64,000 nucleotides of DNA. It comes from Roseomonas alba (lineage in GTDB: Bacteria; Pseudomonadota; Alphaproteobacteria; Acetobacterales; Acetobacteraceae). A model generated the notes under the pieces. The model did not search any database. It was not told the DNA's origin and saw only the letters and a list, made by a program, of their open reading frames with translations. The stretch lies in the NCBI RefSeq assembly GCF_019430885.1, contig NZ_JAHYBZ010000004.1, positions 558,001-622,000 on the forward strand. The letters are read 5' to 3'. A program made the translations under genes and the position numbers. Shown in pieces: positions 8,664 to 18,019 of this stretch. Positions within the stretch are counted from its first letter, which is position 1. Every line of letters starts with the position of its first letter.

Positions 8664-9149
8664 ATGCACCTTTCGGACCGCGTCACCGGTCTGTGCCTTG
8701 CGTTGCTCGGATCGCTGGCTTTCTGGGGTGGGTCGCGCCTGCCCGCCGTGCCCGGGCAGGATGTCGGGCCGGCCGCCTTTCCCATGGTCATCGGCACGGG
8801 CCTCGTCCTGTGTGGGCTGATGATCGCCTTCGGCATCGGCCACACCTTCGAAGTCGAGGAACCCGCCGAACGGGAAGAGGCACCCGGCCTCGCGAAACTC
8901 CTCGGCGGACTCGACTGGCTCGCCGCCTTCCTGCCGCCGGTGCTGCTGCTGTTCTACGTGGTCGCAGCCGACCGGCTCGGCTTCCTGATCACCGCCGCGA
9001 TCATGCTGCTGGTGGCTTCGCGCGCGCTCGGGGCGTCGTGGCGGCTGGCCATCGGTGTCACGGTGCTCGCGCCGCCCTTCGTGCACCTCGTCTTCTACAA
9101 GCTGCTGCGGGTACCCCTGCCCGACGGCCCGCTCACGATGCCGTGGTGA
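8664..9149 (+). CDS. tctB: Tripartite tricarboxylate transporter small membrane subunit TctB
   Basis: 161-residue membrane protein with about four hydrophobic segments (near residues 5-22, 35-55, 85-105 and 110-145), the size and layout of TctB-family subunits. It precedes tctA by 4 bases and tctC follows, giving the full tripartite set. ATG 8664 is chosen over downstream starts because GGGGAG and AGGA lie upstream. The system uses ion gradients with a periplasmic binding protein to import carboxylates; the specific carboxylate is unknown. Confidence 0.9.
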   Translation: MHLSDRVTGLCLALLGSLAFWGGSRLPAVPGQDVGPAAFPMVIGTGLVLCGLMIAFGIGHTFEVEEPAEREEAPGLAKLLGGLDWLAAFLPPVLLLFYVVAADRLGFLITAAIMLLVASRALGASWRLAIGVTVLAPPFVHLVFYKLLRVPLPDGPLTMPW

Positions 9150-9153
9150 CCGC

Positions 9154-10650
9154 ATGAACGCGCTTCTCGACGCCATCCAGATGGTCGCAACTGGCGAGGT
9201 GCTCGTCGCGATCCTGGCCTCTGCGGTCTATGGCATGGTCATAGGCGCCCTGCCCGGCCTGACCGCCACCATGGCGACCGCCCTGCTGGTGCCGGTCACC
9301 TTCTATCTGTCACCCATCGCCGCCGTCGCGACGATCATCACCTCCTCCGCCATGGCGATCTTCTCGGGCGACATCCCGGGCTGCCTGATGCGCATCCCCG
9401 GCACGCCGGCCAGCGCCGCCTATACCGACGAGGCCTATGCGCTGACGCGCAAGGGCCAGGCGGAGCTCGCGCTCGGCGCCTCGCTATGGTTCAGCGCGCT
9501 GGGCGGCATCGCCGGCACCGTCGCGCTGATGATCATGGCGCCCGCGCTCGCCGAGATGGCGCTGTCCTTTTCGACCTTCGAGTATTTCTGGCTCTCGCTG
9601 CTGGGGCTGATGTGCGCGACGCTGGTCGCGCGGTCCTCGCCGATCAAGGCGATCGCCTCGGCGCTGCTGGGGCTGCTCGTCGCCTGCGTCGGCATCGAGA
9701 ATCCGGGCGGCGTGCCGCGCTTCACCTTCGGTAGCACCGATCTACTCGGGGGCATCGAGGCACTGCCCGCACTCGTCGGCGTCTTCGCGGTCAGCGAAAT
9801 CATGCGCGCCATGGTCAGTGCGCCGCCGCCGCCGCTGCCCAACCGCAAGCTCGGTTCCATCCTGGCCGGCCAATGGGACCTGACGAAGCGCTTCCAGAAG
9901 CAGATGTGGCGCGGCAACGTCATCGGCGTGCTCATCGGAGCACTGCCGGGTGCCGGGGCGGACATGGCGGCCTGGGTCGCCTATGCGACATCGAAGAAGA
10001 TGTCGAAGACGCCAGAGAAGTTCGGCACCGGCTATCCGGAAGGCCTGGTGGAATCCGGGGCGGCGAACAACTCGGCGCTGGCCGGCGGCTGGGTGCCCGC
10101 GCTGCTCTTCGGCATTCCGGGCGACACCATCACGGCGATCGCGATCGGCGTGCTTTATATGAAGGGGCTGAATCCGGGGCCGACGCTGTTCAGCGAAAAG
10201 GCCAGCAGCATGTACGCGCTCTACATCGTGTTCATGCTGGCGAACATCCTGATGATCCCGCTGGGCATCCTGATGATCCGCGTCTCGCGCCAGGTGCTCC
10301 GAGCACCGCGAGCAGTGGCCATGCCGCTGATCCTGCTGCTCTGCGCCGTGGGCGCCTACGCCATCGGCAACAACCCCTTCGCGGTGGTGCTGGTGGCTGC
10401 CTTCGGTGTCCTCGGCTTCGTCATGGAGCGCAACGGGTATCCGGTCGCCGCCCTCGTGCTCGGCATCGTCATGGGCACGATGGTCGAGCAGAACCTGGTC
10501 ACATCCCTGATCAAGTCCGACGGCGACATCCTGCCCTTCTTCGAACGGCCGGTCGCCGCCGGGCTCGCCTTTTTCACCCTGGCCGCCATCTTCTGGCCCG
10601 CCGTGGTCTGGCTGATCCGTCGCTTGCGGCCCGCCGCGGCGGCGCGATAG
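9154..10650 (+). CDS. tctA: Tripartite tricarboxylate transporter large permease TctA
   Basis: 498 residues with about 11-12 membrane segments, the expected size for TctA. Family hallmarks seen are VIGALPGLTATMATALL near residues 25-41 and a second related GALPGAGADMAAW near residues 265-277, the duplicated glycine-rich loops of the permease. ATG 9154 follows the tctB stop by four bases, consistent with coupling. Together with tctB and tctC it should form an inner-membrane carboxylate importer. Confidence 0.93.
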   Translation: MNALLDAIQMVATGEVLVAILASAVYGMVIGALPGLTATMATALLVPVTFYLSPIAAVATIITSSAMAIFSGDIPGCLMRIPGTPASAAYTDEAYALTRKGQAELALGASLWFSALGGIAGTVALMIMAPALAEMALSFSTFEYFWLSLLGLMCATLVARSSPIKAIASALLGLLVACVGIENPGGVPRFTFGSTDLLGGIEALPALVGVFAVSEIMRAMVSAPPPPLPNRKLGSILAGQWDLTKRFQKQMWRGNVIGVLIGALPGAGADMAAWVAYATSKKMSKTPEKFGTGYPEGLVESGAANNSALAGGWVPALLFGIPGDTITAIAIGVLYMKGLNPGPTLFSEKASSMYALYIVFMLANILMIPLGILMIRVSRQVLRAPRAVAMPLILLLCAVGAYAIGNNPFAVVLVAAFGVLGFVMERNGYPVAALVLGIVMGTMVEQNLVTSLIKSDGDILPFFERPVAAGLAFFTLAAIFWPAVVWLIRRLRPAAAAR

Positions 10651-10681
10651 CGTCGTTGCACTTCAAGGAGGAAACCAAGAA

Positions 10682-11671
10682 ATGTCTCAGTTCACCCGCC
10701 GCGGCGCCCTCGCCGCCGGCGCCCTTGCCGGGATTGCGCCGCTCGCACGGCCGGCCCTTGGCCAGGGCAACTACCCCAGTCGCCCTGTCCAGGTCATCGT
10801 GCCCTGGGGCGCAGGCGGTGGCACCGATGCGACCGCCCGCATCGTCGCCAGCCTGCTCGAGAAGGAGATGGGACAGCCCTTCAACGTCGTGAACCGCACC
10901 GGCGGGTCCGGCGTCGTCGGCCATTCGGCGATCGCCCAGGCGGCGCCGGACGGCTACACGATCGGCATGATCACGGTCGAGATCTGCATGATGCACTGGC
11001 AGGGTCTCACCGAGCTCAAGCCGACCTCCTACACGCCGCTCGCCCTGATGAACGAGGATCCGCCCGGCGTGCAGGTGAATGCGAGTTCGCCTTATCGCGA
11101 CATCAAGGCGCTGGCCGATGCGATCAAGGCATCCCGCCCGGGGCAGATGAAGGCGTCCGGCACCGGCCAGGGCGGCATCTGGCACCTCGCACTCGCCGGC
11201 TGGCTGGGCGCGATGGGGCTGCGCGCCGACCATGTGCGCTGGGTGCCGTCCAACGGCGCGGCGCCGGCGATGCAGGACCTCGCGGCCGGCGGCGTCGACA
11301 TCGTCACCTGCTCGGTGCCGGAAGCGCGAGCGATCATCGAGGCGGGGCGGGCGCGCTCGCTCGCCATCATGGCGCCGCAGCGCAATCCGCAATTCCCGAA
11401 CGTGCCGACGCTCAACGAGACGCTGAACATCAACTACAGCGTCGGCGCCTGGCGCGGCATCGCGGCACCGCTGAACCTGCCCACGCCGATCGCGCAGAAG
11501 CTGACGGCGTCGCTGCAGAAGGTCTGGAACAGCCAGGAGTTCAAGGACTTCATGAACGCCCGCGGCTTCGGCATGGTGTGGGGCGACGCGGACGGCTTCG
11601 CGACGCATATGCAGCGGGCCGACCAGACGCTCGGCGACGCGATGAAGGCAGCGGGGCTGGTGCGGAGCTGA
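10682..11671 (+). CDS. tctC: Tripartite tricarboxylate transporter periplasmic binding protein (Bug/TctC)
   Basis: 329 residues. A Tat-like leader FTRRGALAAGALAGIAPLAR ends near residue 28, and the mature protein shows the Bug-family hallmarks YPSRPVQVIVPWGAGGGTD and VVNRTGGSGVVG. An ideal AGGAGG ribosome-binding site lies 8 bases before ATG 10682. Because tctB and tctA directly precede it, this is the cognate receptor of that transporter, unlike the orphan Bug proteins at 13504 and 51266. Ligand unknown. Confidence 0.9.
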   Translation: MSQFTRRGALAAGALAGIAPLARPALGQGNYPSRPVQVIVPWGAGGGTDATARIVASLLEKEMGQPFNVVNRTGGSGVVGHSAIAQAAPDGYTIGMITVEICMMHWQGLTELKPTSYTPLALMNEDPPGVQVNASSPYRDIKALADAIKASRPGQMKASGTGQGGIWHLALAGWLGAMGLRADHVRWVPSNGAAPAMQDLAAGGVDIVTCSVPEARAIIEAGRARSLAIMAPQRNPQFPNVPTLNETLNINYSVGAWRGIAAPLNLPTPIAQKLTASLQKVWNSQEFKDFMNARGFGMVWGDADGFATHMQRADQTLGDAMKAAGLVRS

Positions 11672-11679
11672 GCGCGCTG

Positions 11680-11706
11680 TTGGAGAGGGGCGCCGCCCCT
11701 CTCCAA
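11680..11706 (+). terminator. Strong hairpin after tctC, part of a dispersed repeat
   Basis: Perfect 12-base arms TTGGAGAGGGGC (11680-11691) and GCCCCTCTCCAA (11695-11706) with a 3-base loop, 8 bases after the tctC stop. It lies inside a 41-base sequence (11680-11720) that recurs in reverse complement at 30369-30409. Confidence 0.7.
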
Positions 11707-11763
11707 GCCTCTCCCCGCCATAGGCCGAAAGGCCTTTCGGTCTTTGGTGGGGTGGGGTCCCGA

Positions 11764-11782
11764 GGAGGGGCAAAGCCCCTCC
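11764..11782 (-). terminator. Hairpin after the gamma-glutamyltransferase gene
   Basis: Perfect 8-base arms GGAGGGGC and GCCCCTCC around AAA, three bases beyond the stop of the minus-strand gene ending at 11786. With the hairpin at 11680 it separates two convergent operons. Confidence 0.6.
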
Positions 11783-11785
11783 CCG

Positions 11786-13489
11786 TCACACCGCGATCGC
11801 GTAGGCCGGCCGGCGCGGATCCGCCCCGGCCTCGATCAACCCCGTCGCCGGGTTGGTGCGGATCAGTTCCACGCAGCCGGCGAGCGCCGTCCAGTCCGGC
11901 CAATCGGCGATGACGTGGTCGCGCGCGGCAAGTGCCTCGCGTACCGGCGCCTCGATCCGCCCTTCCAGCGCCAGCCGGCCCGGGAAGTAGTCATGCGGCG
12001 CGGAGGAGGACGGGAAGGCGTAGGTGGCGACGCGCGGCGCCTCGATCGCCGCCTGCGGCTCCATGCCGAAATGCAGCAGGTTCAGCATCACCTGCAGCAT
12101 CGCCTGCGGCTGCACGTCATTGCCCGGCGTGCCGAAAGGCATGATGCCGCCATTGGCCAGTTCGACCATGGCGGGGCTCGGCGTCAGGCGCGGGCGCTTG
12201 CCCGGCGCATAGCCCGCGGGATGCGCCGGATCGGTGCGGTTCTGCGACCCGCGGCCGGAGACCATGAGCCCCGTCCCGGGCACCAGCGGCCCGGTCCAGG
12301 ACCCGTCCGACGGCGTGGCGGAGACCGCATTGCCCCACCGATCGACGACGCAGACATAGGAGGTGCCGGCCTCGACCGGCGGCTCGATCTCGCGCGACAC
12401 CTCAGGATCGGCATCAGGGCCGATGCCGATGATCCGTTCCGGCATGCCGGGATGGGCTCGGGCCGGATCAATCGCCGCGGCACGACGCGCGATGTGGGCA
12501 TCGGACAGCATCGTCGCGATCGGCACATCGACGAAGTTTGGATCGCCCACATGGTATTCGCGATCGGCGAAGGCGCCCTTCAGGCTCTCGGCGATGACAT
12601 GCAGGTACTCCGGGCTGTTGTGCCCCAGGCCGTCAAGGCCGAAGCGCTCGGCGATGCGCAGCGCCTCCAGCAGCACCGGCCCCTGGCACCATGGGCCGCA
12701 GCCCAGCAGGCGGTTGCCGCGCCAATCGACGGACAGCACCGGCTCCAGCGGCGAGTGGTAGTTCGCCATGTCGGACATGGTGAGGAAGCCGCCCTCGCGC
12801 GCCTGGAAGGCGGTGATCTCGCGCGCCAGGTCGCCGCGGTAGAAGGCGTCGTGGGCAGCCTGGAGACCGGCCTCCCGACCCTTGCCGGACGCCGCCTTCT
12901 CCTGGTCGATCATGTAGCCGATGGATTTCGCCAGATCGGCCTGGACGAATTTCTCGCCCACCTTGGGTGGCTTGCCGCCGGGCTGGAAGATCTCGGCGTT
13001 GTAAGCCCAACGCGCATAGTCGGCCGCGCGCTTGTCAAGGTTGTTGGCCAGGACCGCATAGACCGCGAAGCCGTCGGCCGCGAAGCGCATCGCAGGCGCC
13101 GCGACATCGGCGAAGGACATCGTGCCGTGGCGGCGCAACGCACTGATCCAGGCATCGGGCGCGGCCGGCACCACGGTGCGCAGCACGCCGGGCGGCATCT
13201 TCCCGCCGTGCTTCTCGCGGAACAGGTCGGGCGGGATGGAAGCGGGCCAAGGGCCGAGGCCCGCAATCGTCTCAACCGTCCCATCGGCCATGCGGATCAT
13301 GATCGGCGCGACGCCGGCAAAGCTGACGATGTCCGGATGCAGCACGCCGAGCGCGATGCCGGCGGTGCAGGCGGCATCCACCGCGTTGCCGCCGCCTTCG
13401 AGCACCGAGAAGGCCGCGGCGGCCGCGAGGTAATGACCGGCCGAAACCGCATGGCGCGTGCCGGTGATGGTGGGGCGCGTCAGGGGCAT
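11786..13489 (-). CDS. Gamma-glutamyltransferase-family N-terminal nucleophile hydrolase
   Basis: 567 residues, full family length. Members are made as proenzymes that self-cleave before a threonine nucleophile; the expected site is visible as EAGTSYVCVVD with Thr about residue 376, which would give a large subunit of 375 and a small subunit of about 190 residues. The GGGNAVDAA motif near residue 32 is also typical. No clear N-terminal signal peptide is seen, so a cytoplasmic role, as in catabolic acylases of this family, is possible. ATG 13489 has GGAGGGAGG upstream. It is transcribed 14 bases after an orphan Bug protein, suggesting the transported ligand is the hydrolase substrate. Confidence 0.88.
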   Translation of the reverse strand: MPLTRPTITGTRHAVSAGHYLAAAAAFSVLEGGGNAVDAACTAGIALGVLHPDIVSFAGVAPIMIRMADGTVETIAGLGPWPASIPPDLFREKHGGKMPPGVLRTVVPAAPDAWISALRRHGTMSFADVAAPAMRFAADGFAVYAVLANNLDKRAADYARWAYNAEIFQPGGKPPKVGEKFVQADLAKSIGYMIDQEKAASGKGREAGLQAAHDAFYRGDLAREITAFQAREGGFLTMSDMANYHSPLEPVLSVDWRGNRLLGCGPWCQGPVLLEALRIAERFGLDGLGHNSPEYLHVIAESLKGAFADREYHVGDPNFVDVPIATMLSDAHIARRAAAIDPARAHPGMPERIIGIGPDADPEVSREIEPPVEAGTSYVCVVDRWGNAVSATPSDGSWTGPLVPGTGLMVSGRGSQNRTDPAHPAGYAPGKRPRLTPSPAMVELANGGIMPFGTPGNDVQPQAMLQVMLNLLHFGMEPQAAIEAPRVATYAFPSSSAPHDYFPGRLALEGRIEAPVREALAARDHVIADWPDWTALAGCVELIRTNPATGLIEAGADPRRPAYAIAV

Positions 13490-13503
13490 GGTGGCCTCCC
13501 TCC

Positions 13504-14535
13504 TCAATCCGGCTTGGCGCCGGAGCGATGCACGACATCCGTCCAGCGGCGGATCTCCACCGGCAGGAAAGCCGTGAACTCCGCGGCGGTCGAGCTGCGC
13601 GGGCGCATGCCGGCCGTCGCCATCACCTCGCGGAAGGCGTCGGATTCGGTCGCGCGGCGGATCGCCTCGCTGGCCTCGGCGACGATCTCGGGCGGCGTGC
13701 CGGCGGGCATGACGAAGCCGATCCAGCCGCTCGCCTCATAGGCCGGGTAGCCGGCCTCGGCGAAGGTCGGCACGTCGGGCAGCAGCGGATCGCGGCCGCT
13801 GCCGGTCGTCGCCAGCGCACGGATGCGCCCGTCCCGGATACCCGGGATCAGTGCGTTGATGGTGTTGAAGGTCATGTCCACCTGGCCGCCGAGCAGATCG
13901 GTGATGGCCGGTGGTGAACCACGATAGGGGACGTGGACGATCTCCACACCCGCGGTCAGGCGGAACAGCTCGCCTGCCATGTGCGTGGAAGATCCGCTGC
14001 CGGCCGAGGCCCAGGTCAGCGTCCCCGGCGCCGCCTTCGCGGCTGCCACCACTTCGGCGACGGAGTGGAATCGCGAATCCGCCCGTACGCCGAGGGCACA
14101 GTCGTTCGAGGCGCCGAGCCCGAGCGGTGCGAAGGAGGTCAGCGAATCATAGGGGATGTTCGGCATCATCGCCGGCGAGATCGCAAGCGAGGAGGAATTC
14201 ACCACCCCCATCGTATAGCCGTCGCGCGCCGCCTTCGCGAGCACATCAGTGCCGATGGTCCCGCCGGCGCCGACGCGGTTCTCGACCACCACCGGCACGC
14301 CCCAGGCCTCCTGCAACAGGCGGGAGACGGTGCGGCCGACGATGTCCATCCCCGAGCCCGGCGCGGCCGGGATGATCATGCGCACCGGACGGTTGGGCCA
14401 AGCCTGGCCCTGCGCCAGGGCAAGCCGTGGCGCCAGTGCCAACCCCGCCGCCACTCCCAGCCAGTGCCGCCGTCCGGACCCGCGCGGCGGGCCAACCGGA
14501 TGGCTGAAAGCAGGGAGCGGGCGGGGTTGGGTCAT
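13504..14535 (-). CDS. Orphan Bug-family (TctC-like) tricarboxylate-type binding protein
   Basis: 343 residues with the Bug pattern: leader WLGVAAGLALAPRLALAQGQ, then WPNRPVRMIIPAAPGSGMD and VVENRVGAGGTIG, then VHVPYRGSPPAITDLLGGQVD. No tctA or tctB lies next to it, so it must share a permease encoded elsewhere or act as a sensor, as many Bug proteins do. It precedes the gamma-glutamyltransferase gene by 14 bases and probably shares its transcript. Start ATG 14535 is chosen because upstream extension is non-Bug sequence. Confidence 0.88.
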   Translation of the reverse strand: MTQPRPLPAFSHPVGPPRGSGRRHWLGVAAGLALAPRLALAQGQAWPNRPVRMIIPAAPGSGMDIVGRTVSRLLQEAWGVPVVVENRVGAGGTIGTDVLAKAARDGYTMGVVNSSSLAISPAMMPNIPYDSLTSFAPLGLGASNDCALGVRADSRFHSVAEVVAAAKAAPGTLTWASAGSGSSTHMAGELFRLTAGVEIVHVPYRGSPPAITDLLGGQVDMTFNTINALIPGIRDGRIRALATTGSGRDPLLPDVPTFAEAGYPAYEASGWIGFVMPAGTPPEIVAEASEAIRRATESDAFREVMATAGMRPRSSTAAEFTAFLPVEIRRWTDVVHRSGAKPD

Positions 14536-14613
14536 GGCTGGGCCTCGAAGGCTAGGCCCGGTGAGTGTGGACCTCTTCGCAGACGCAGCAAGAGCCAATC
14601 TGCAACCGTCCTG

Positions 14614-15405
14614 TCACCGCCCCTTGAAGACCGGCTTCCGCTTGTCGGCGAAAGCGGCGAGCGCCTCCTTCGTGTCCTCGGTCTTCGCCAGCAGCGCCGT
14701 CTGGGTCTGCTCGTAGCGATAGCCTTCGTGCAGCGGCATGTACTCGTTCAGCGTAAAGGCGCGCTTGGCGGCCTCGACCGCGAGCGGCACCTTGCCCGCG
14801 ATCTCCCGCGCCATGGCCTGCGCCGCGGGCAGGAGGTCGTCCTTCGGGTAGCAGCCGGAGGCGACGTTCATGCGCAGCAGGTCGGGACCGTAGAGCCGCC
14901 GTGCCGTCATCAGGAACATGCGCGCATCGGACTGGCCGAAATGCCGCAGCACGTGCTTCACGCCACCGGCCAGGCCGACATCGACCTCGGTCATGGACAT
15001 GAAGCCTTCCTCGGCGACCAGAATGATGTCGCAGACCAGGGCAAGCACGCAGCCCGCCCCGATCGCTGCGCCATTCACGGCTGCGATTACCGGCTTGCCG
15101 CATTCCATGACGCAGTCGAAGCCGCCGCGCACTGCACGGCTGTGCCGCGGGAAGGCGCCCGGCTTCGACGCATCCGGCCGGTCCTTCAGATCCGCCCCGG
15201 CCGAGAAGGTCTTGCCCGCGCCGGTCAACACGATGGCGCGCACCTCCGGCGTTTCGTGCAACACGTCAAAGACGCGCATCACCTCCTCGCGGAAGACGCC
15301 GTTCTGCGCATTGACCGGCGCGCGGTCCATGAAGACCGTTGCCACGCCGTCGGCAACCTCGATGCGGAAGACCGTCAGATCCTCCAGTCCCGGCAATGCG
15401 GTCAT
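14614..15405 (-). CDS. Enoyl-CoA hydratase/isomerase family protein
   Basis: 263 residues with the crotonase fold. Oxyanion-hole segments are seen as FSAGADLKD (about residues 66-74) and [12 protein letters not shown] (about residues 108-119), and an acidic residue is present in [10 protein letters not shown]. It starts inside the last codons of the MBL-hydrolase gene through an ATGA overlap (15402-15405), so the two are translationally coupled. Together with the MaoC-like hydratase upstream it suggests fatty or aromatic acyl-CoA breakdown; the exact substrate is not readable. Confidence 0.85.
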   Translation of the reverse strand: MTALPGLEDLTVFRIEVADGVATVFMDRAPVNAQNGVFREEVMRVFDVLHETPEVRAIVLTGAGKTFSAGADLKDRPDASKPGAFPRHSRAVRGGFDCVMECGKPVIAAVNGAAIGAGCVLALVCDIILVAEEGFMSMTEVDVGLAGGVKHVLRHFGQSDARMFLMTARRLYGPDLLRMNVASGCYPKDDLLPAAQAMAREIAGKVPLAVEAAKRAFTLNEYMPLHEGYRYEQTQTALLAKTEDTKEALAAFADKRKPVFKGR

Positions 15406-16112
15406 GCGGTAAAGGCCACGCCCTTCTCGGGCACCACGACCTTGGCATTGGCGCCGTTCATCTCCGCCACGAAACCCGACGCATCCGGCAGCAGCAGGCC
15501 GAAGGTCGCGTAGTGGCAGGGGATTGCCGTGCGCAGGCTGGGCAGGAAGCGCTTGACCGCCAGGGCGGCGCTGCGCGGGCCCATGGTGAAGCGGTCGCCA
15601 CAGGGCACCATGGCGATGGCGGGCTTATAGAGCTCGTCGATCAGCGCCATGTCCGAGAAGATGTCGGTGTCGCCCATGTGATAGACGACCGGTTCCGCCT
15701 TGTCCTTCGGTGTCACCACGATGCCGTTCGGCAGGCCGAGGCATTGCGACACGCCATTCGCATCGATCTCCGACGAGGAATGGAAGGCGATGGTCAGCGA
15801 GACGGAGAACTCGCCCTGATCCGTCGTGCCGCCCGTGTTCATGGGGTCGAGCTTCTCGATCCCCTGGCGCGCGAGATACATGGCGAGATCGTAGTTGGTC
15901 ACCAGCTTCGCGCCGGTGCGCTTGCAGATCGCGACGGTGTCGCCGATGTGGTCGCCATGGCCATGCGTCAGCAGCACATGCGTGGCACCGGCGCTCGCCG
16001 CTTCCGCATCGCCGCCGAAGGCCGGATTGCCGGTGAGGAACGGGTCGATCATCACGACCGAGGAACCGAATTCCAGGCGGAAGGCCGAATGGCCGAACCA
16101 GGTGATCTTCAT
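15402..16112 (-). CDS. Metal-dependent hydrolase of the metallo-beta-lactamase fold (UlaG/UPF0173 type)
   Basis: 236 residues. The zinc motif HGHGDH is at residues 50-55, preceded by GHSAF near the N-terminus and [10 protein letters not shown], which are marks of the UPF0173/UlaG-like branch rather than glyoxalase II. Further histidines (HMGDTD, about residue 145) complete a binuclear metal site. It lies between a MaoC-like gene (17 bases) and an enoyl-CoA hydratase (overlapping), so a thioesterase or lactonase role in acyl-CoA metabolism is plausible but inferred. Confidence 0.85.
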   Translation of the reverse strand: MKITWFGHSAFRLEFGSSVVMIDPFLTGNPAFGGDAEAASAGATHVLLTHGHGDHIGDTVAICKRTGAKLVTNYDLAMYLARQGIEKLDPMNTGGTTDQGEFSVSLTIAFHSSSEIDANGVSQCLGLPNGIVVTPKDKAEPVVYHMGDTDIFSDMALIDELYKPAIAMVPCGDRFTMGPRSAALAVKRFLPSLRTAIPCHYATFGLLLPDASGFVAEMNGANAKVVVPEKGVAFTA

Positions 16113-16129
16113 GCGGAAGTCTCCGTTAG

Positions 16130-16588
16130 TCAGGGGAAGGTCATTCGGATCGTGTCGGCGATCAGGGCCGGCTTGTCCTTGCCCTCGATTTCCATGGTCG
16201 CGCGCACCACGATCCGGTGCGTGCCGTTCGCGCCGTCATCCACCGAAACCAGGGCCTGGCGGAGCCGCACGCGGTCCCCGGCCTGGACGGGGTTGACGAT
16301 GCGCACCTTGTCGGACCCGTAGTTCAGCGTGCGCGACGGCCAAGTCACCTTGTAGACGCCGGCGCCGAGCTTCGGCAGCAGCGACAGCAGCAGATACCCA
16401 TGCGCAATGGTCTTGCCGCCCGGCATCTCGGTGCGGGCACGGTCGACATCGACATGAATCCATTGATGGTCGCCGGTGACGTCGGCGAATTTGTCGATCA
16501 TCTCCTGCGTCACCTCAAGCCACTCGCCGACGCCGAGTTCCTGGCCGATCAGCGCCTTCAGCGCCTCCGGCGTTGCCACTTCGCGCAT
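16130..16588 (-). CDS. MaoC-family hot-dog hydratase
   Basis: 152 residues, a single hot-dog domain. The hydratase-2 motif is present as [14 protein letters not shown] with Asp40 and His45 as the likely catalytic pair; a [16 protein letters not shown] block follows. It probably hydrates an enoyl-CoA. ATG 16588 is preceded by GGAGG. First gene of the MaoC - MBL hydrolase - crotonase operon (17-base gap, then 4-base overlap). Confidence 0.87.
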   Translation of the reverse strand: MREVATPEALKALIGQELGVGEWLEVTQEMIDKFADVTGDHQWIHVDVDRARTEMPGGKTIAHGYLLLSLLPKLGAGVYKVTWPSRTLNYGSDKVRIVNPVQAGDRVRLRQALVSVDDGANGTHRIVVRATMEIEGKDKPALIADTIRMTFP

Positions 16589-16683
16589 GCGTTCCTCCGT
16601 GCTGGCGGCGCGGAGTGTCGTGCGGGGCCGCGTCGCGATCAACCCCGCTTCCGGGACGATCCGGGTCGCCCTAGCCTGACGCG

Positions 16684-17889
16684 ATGGATCTCCGCCCGGG
16701 CACGCCCCGCTTCATCGCCGCCATGGTGGCAGCCCAGGTTCTGACCCAGATCGGGGCCTTCACCCTGCCGGCGCTGCTGCCGGTCTATATCGACCGCTGG
16801 TCGCTGTCGGGCACGGAGGCCGGCTGGCTGATCGGCGTCTTCTTCGCCGCCTATGTCCCCGCCGTCCCCGTGCTGCTGGCGCTGACGGACCGCGTGCCGG
16901 CGCGGCGGATCTACCTGGTGGGCACCGGGGCGACGGCGCTCGCGCATCTCGGCTTCGGCCTGCTGGCGACGGATTTCTGGTCCGGGCTGACATTCCGCGC
17001 CCTGGCCGGAGTCGGCTGGGCGGGTGCCTACATGCCGGGACTGAAGGCGATCGCCGATCCGCTGACCGGCCCGGCGCAGTCGCGCGCCGTGTCCTGGCAC
17101 GCGGCGGGGGTGGGGTTCGCCGGCGCCTTCTCCTTCGCCCTGGCGGGTGTCGTCGCCGCGCTGGCCGGACCGGAGGCCGCCTTCATCACCGGCGGCACCC
17201 TCGCCGCCGGTGCTTTCGCCATCGCGCTGCTGATCCTGCCGGACACGCCGCCACCGCCGCGCGCGGTTGGCGGAAAGCTCCTCGACTTCCGGCCCGTGCT
17301 GCGCAACCGGCGCGCCATGGCCTGGGTCGCCGGCTATTGCGTGCATACGCTGGAACTGGCGGTGCTGCGGGCCTGGGGCGTTACCTTCCTTGCCGCATCC
17401 TTCGCGGTGTCGGCTCCCCCGACCTGGCTGCCCGGGCCGACGGTGCTGTTCACCATCGCGGGGCTGGTCGGCAATGCCGTGTCCATCGCCGGCAACGAAG
17501 CCTCTGAGGCGCTGGGCCGCGGGCGGGTGGTAACGATCGCGATGCTGTCGGGCGCGGCGCTGTCGCTCGCCACGGGCTTCGCTGCGGGGGCACCGGCGCT
17601 GCTCGTCCTCGCCTTGGTGCTGACGTGGAATGCGGCGATCTACGTGGACAGCTCAGCGCTCACGGCCGGCACGGTGCAGGCCTCCGATCCCGCGCTGCGG
17701 GGTGCGACGATGGGGCTGCATTCCATGGCGGGCTATGCGGGTGGCTTCGTCGGGCCGCTGCTGTGCGGGGCGTTACTGGATCTTGCCGGCGGAGAAGGTT
17801 CCCTCGCCTGGGGCCTCGCCTTCGGTCACGTCGCGCTGATCACCCTGGCCGGGCTGGTCGTGCTGCGCCGCCTCGGCCGCGCCGGGTAG
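16684..17889 (+). CDS. Major facilitator superfamily transporter
   Basis: 401 residues with about 12 hydrophobic segments. The loop after helix 2 is ALTDRVPARRIYLVG, a degenerate form of the MFS motif A. It is divergent from the MaoC gene (95-base gap) and stands alone with a strong hairpin after its stop. Substrate cannot be inferred. Confidence 0.85.
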   Translation: MDLRPGTPRFIAAMVAAQVLTQIGAFTLPALLPVYIDRWSLSGTEAGWLIGVFFAAYVPAVPVLLALTDRVPARRIYLVGTGATALAHLGFGLLATDFWSGLTFRALAGVGWAGAYMPGLKAIADPLTGPAQSRAVSWHAAGVGFAGAFSFALAGVVAALAGPEAAFITGGTLAAGAFAIALLILPDTPPPPRAVGGKLLDFRPVLRNRRAMAWVAGYCVHTLELAVLRAWGVTFLAASFAVSAPPTWLPGPTVLFTIAGLVGNAVSIAGNEASEALGRGRVVTIAMLSGAALSLATGFAAGAPALLVLALVLTWNAAIYVDSSALTAGTVQASDPALRGATMGLHSMAGYAGGFVGPLLCGALLDLAGGEGSLAWGLAFGHVALITLAGLVVLRRLGRAG

Positions 17890-17897
17890 CGTCGTAT

Positions 17898-17939
17898 CGT
17901 CGGGTCCTGCCGATGACCTCTCAGCGGCAAGACCCGACG
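17898..17939 (+). terminator. Long hairpin after the MFS gene
   Basis: 15-base arms (17898-17912 and 17925-17939) match at 14 of 15 positions around a 12-base loop, starting 8 bases after the MFS stop. Confidence 0.65.
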
Positions 17940-18019
17940 GTACGGCGCGCGGGGTTGGAGGGGCGGCCGCGCGCGAAATCAAGGCTCTGATGCCGATTCA
18001 GCCGTTAGGCTGGCCGGTA

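Noticed and set aside
11744..13741. Long plus-strand open frame opposite the gamma-glutamyltransferase gene
   Set aside because: Antisense shadow of a well-supported gene.
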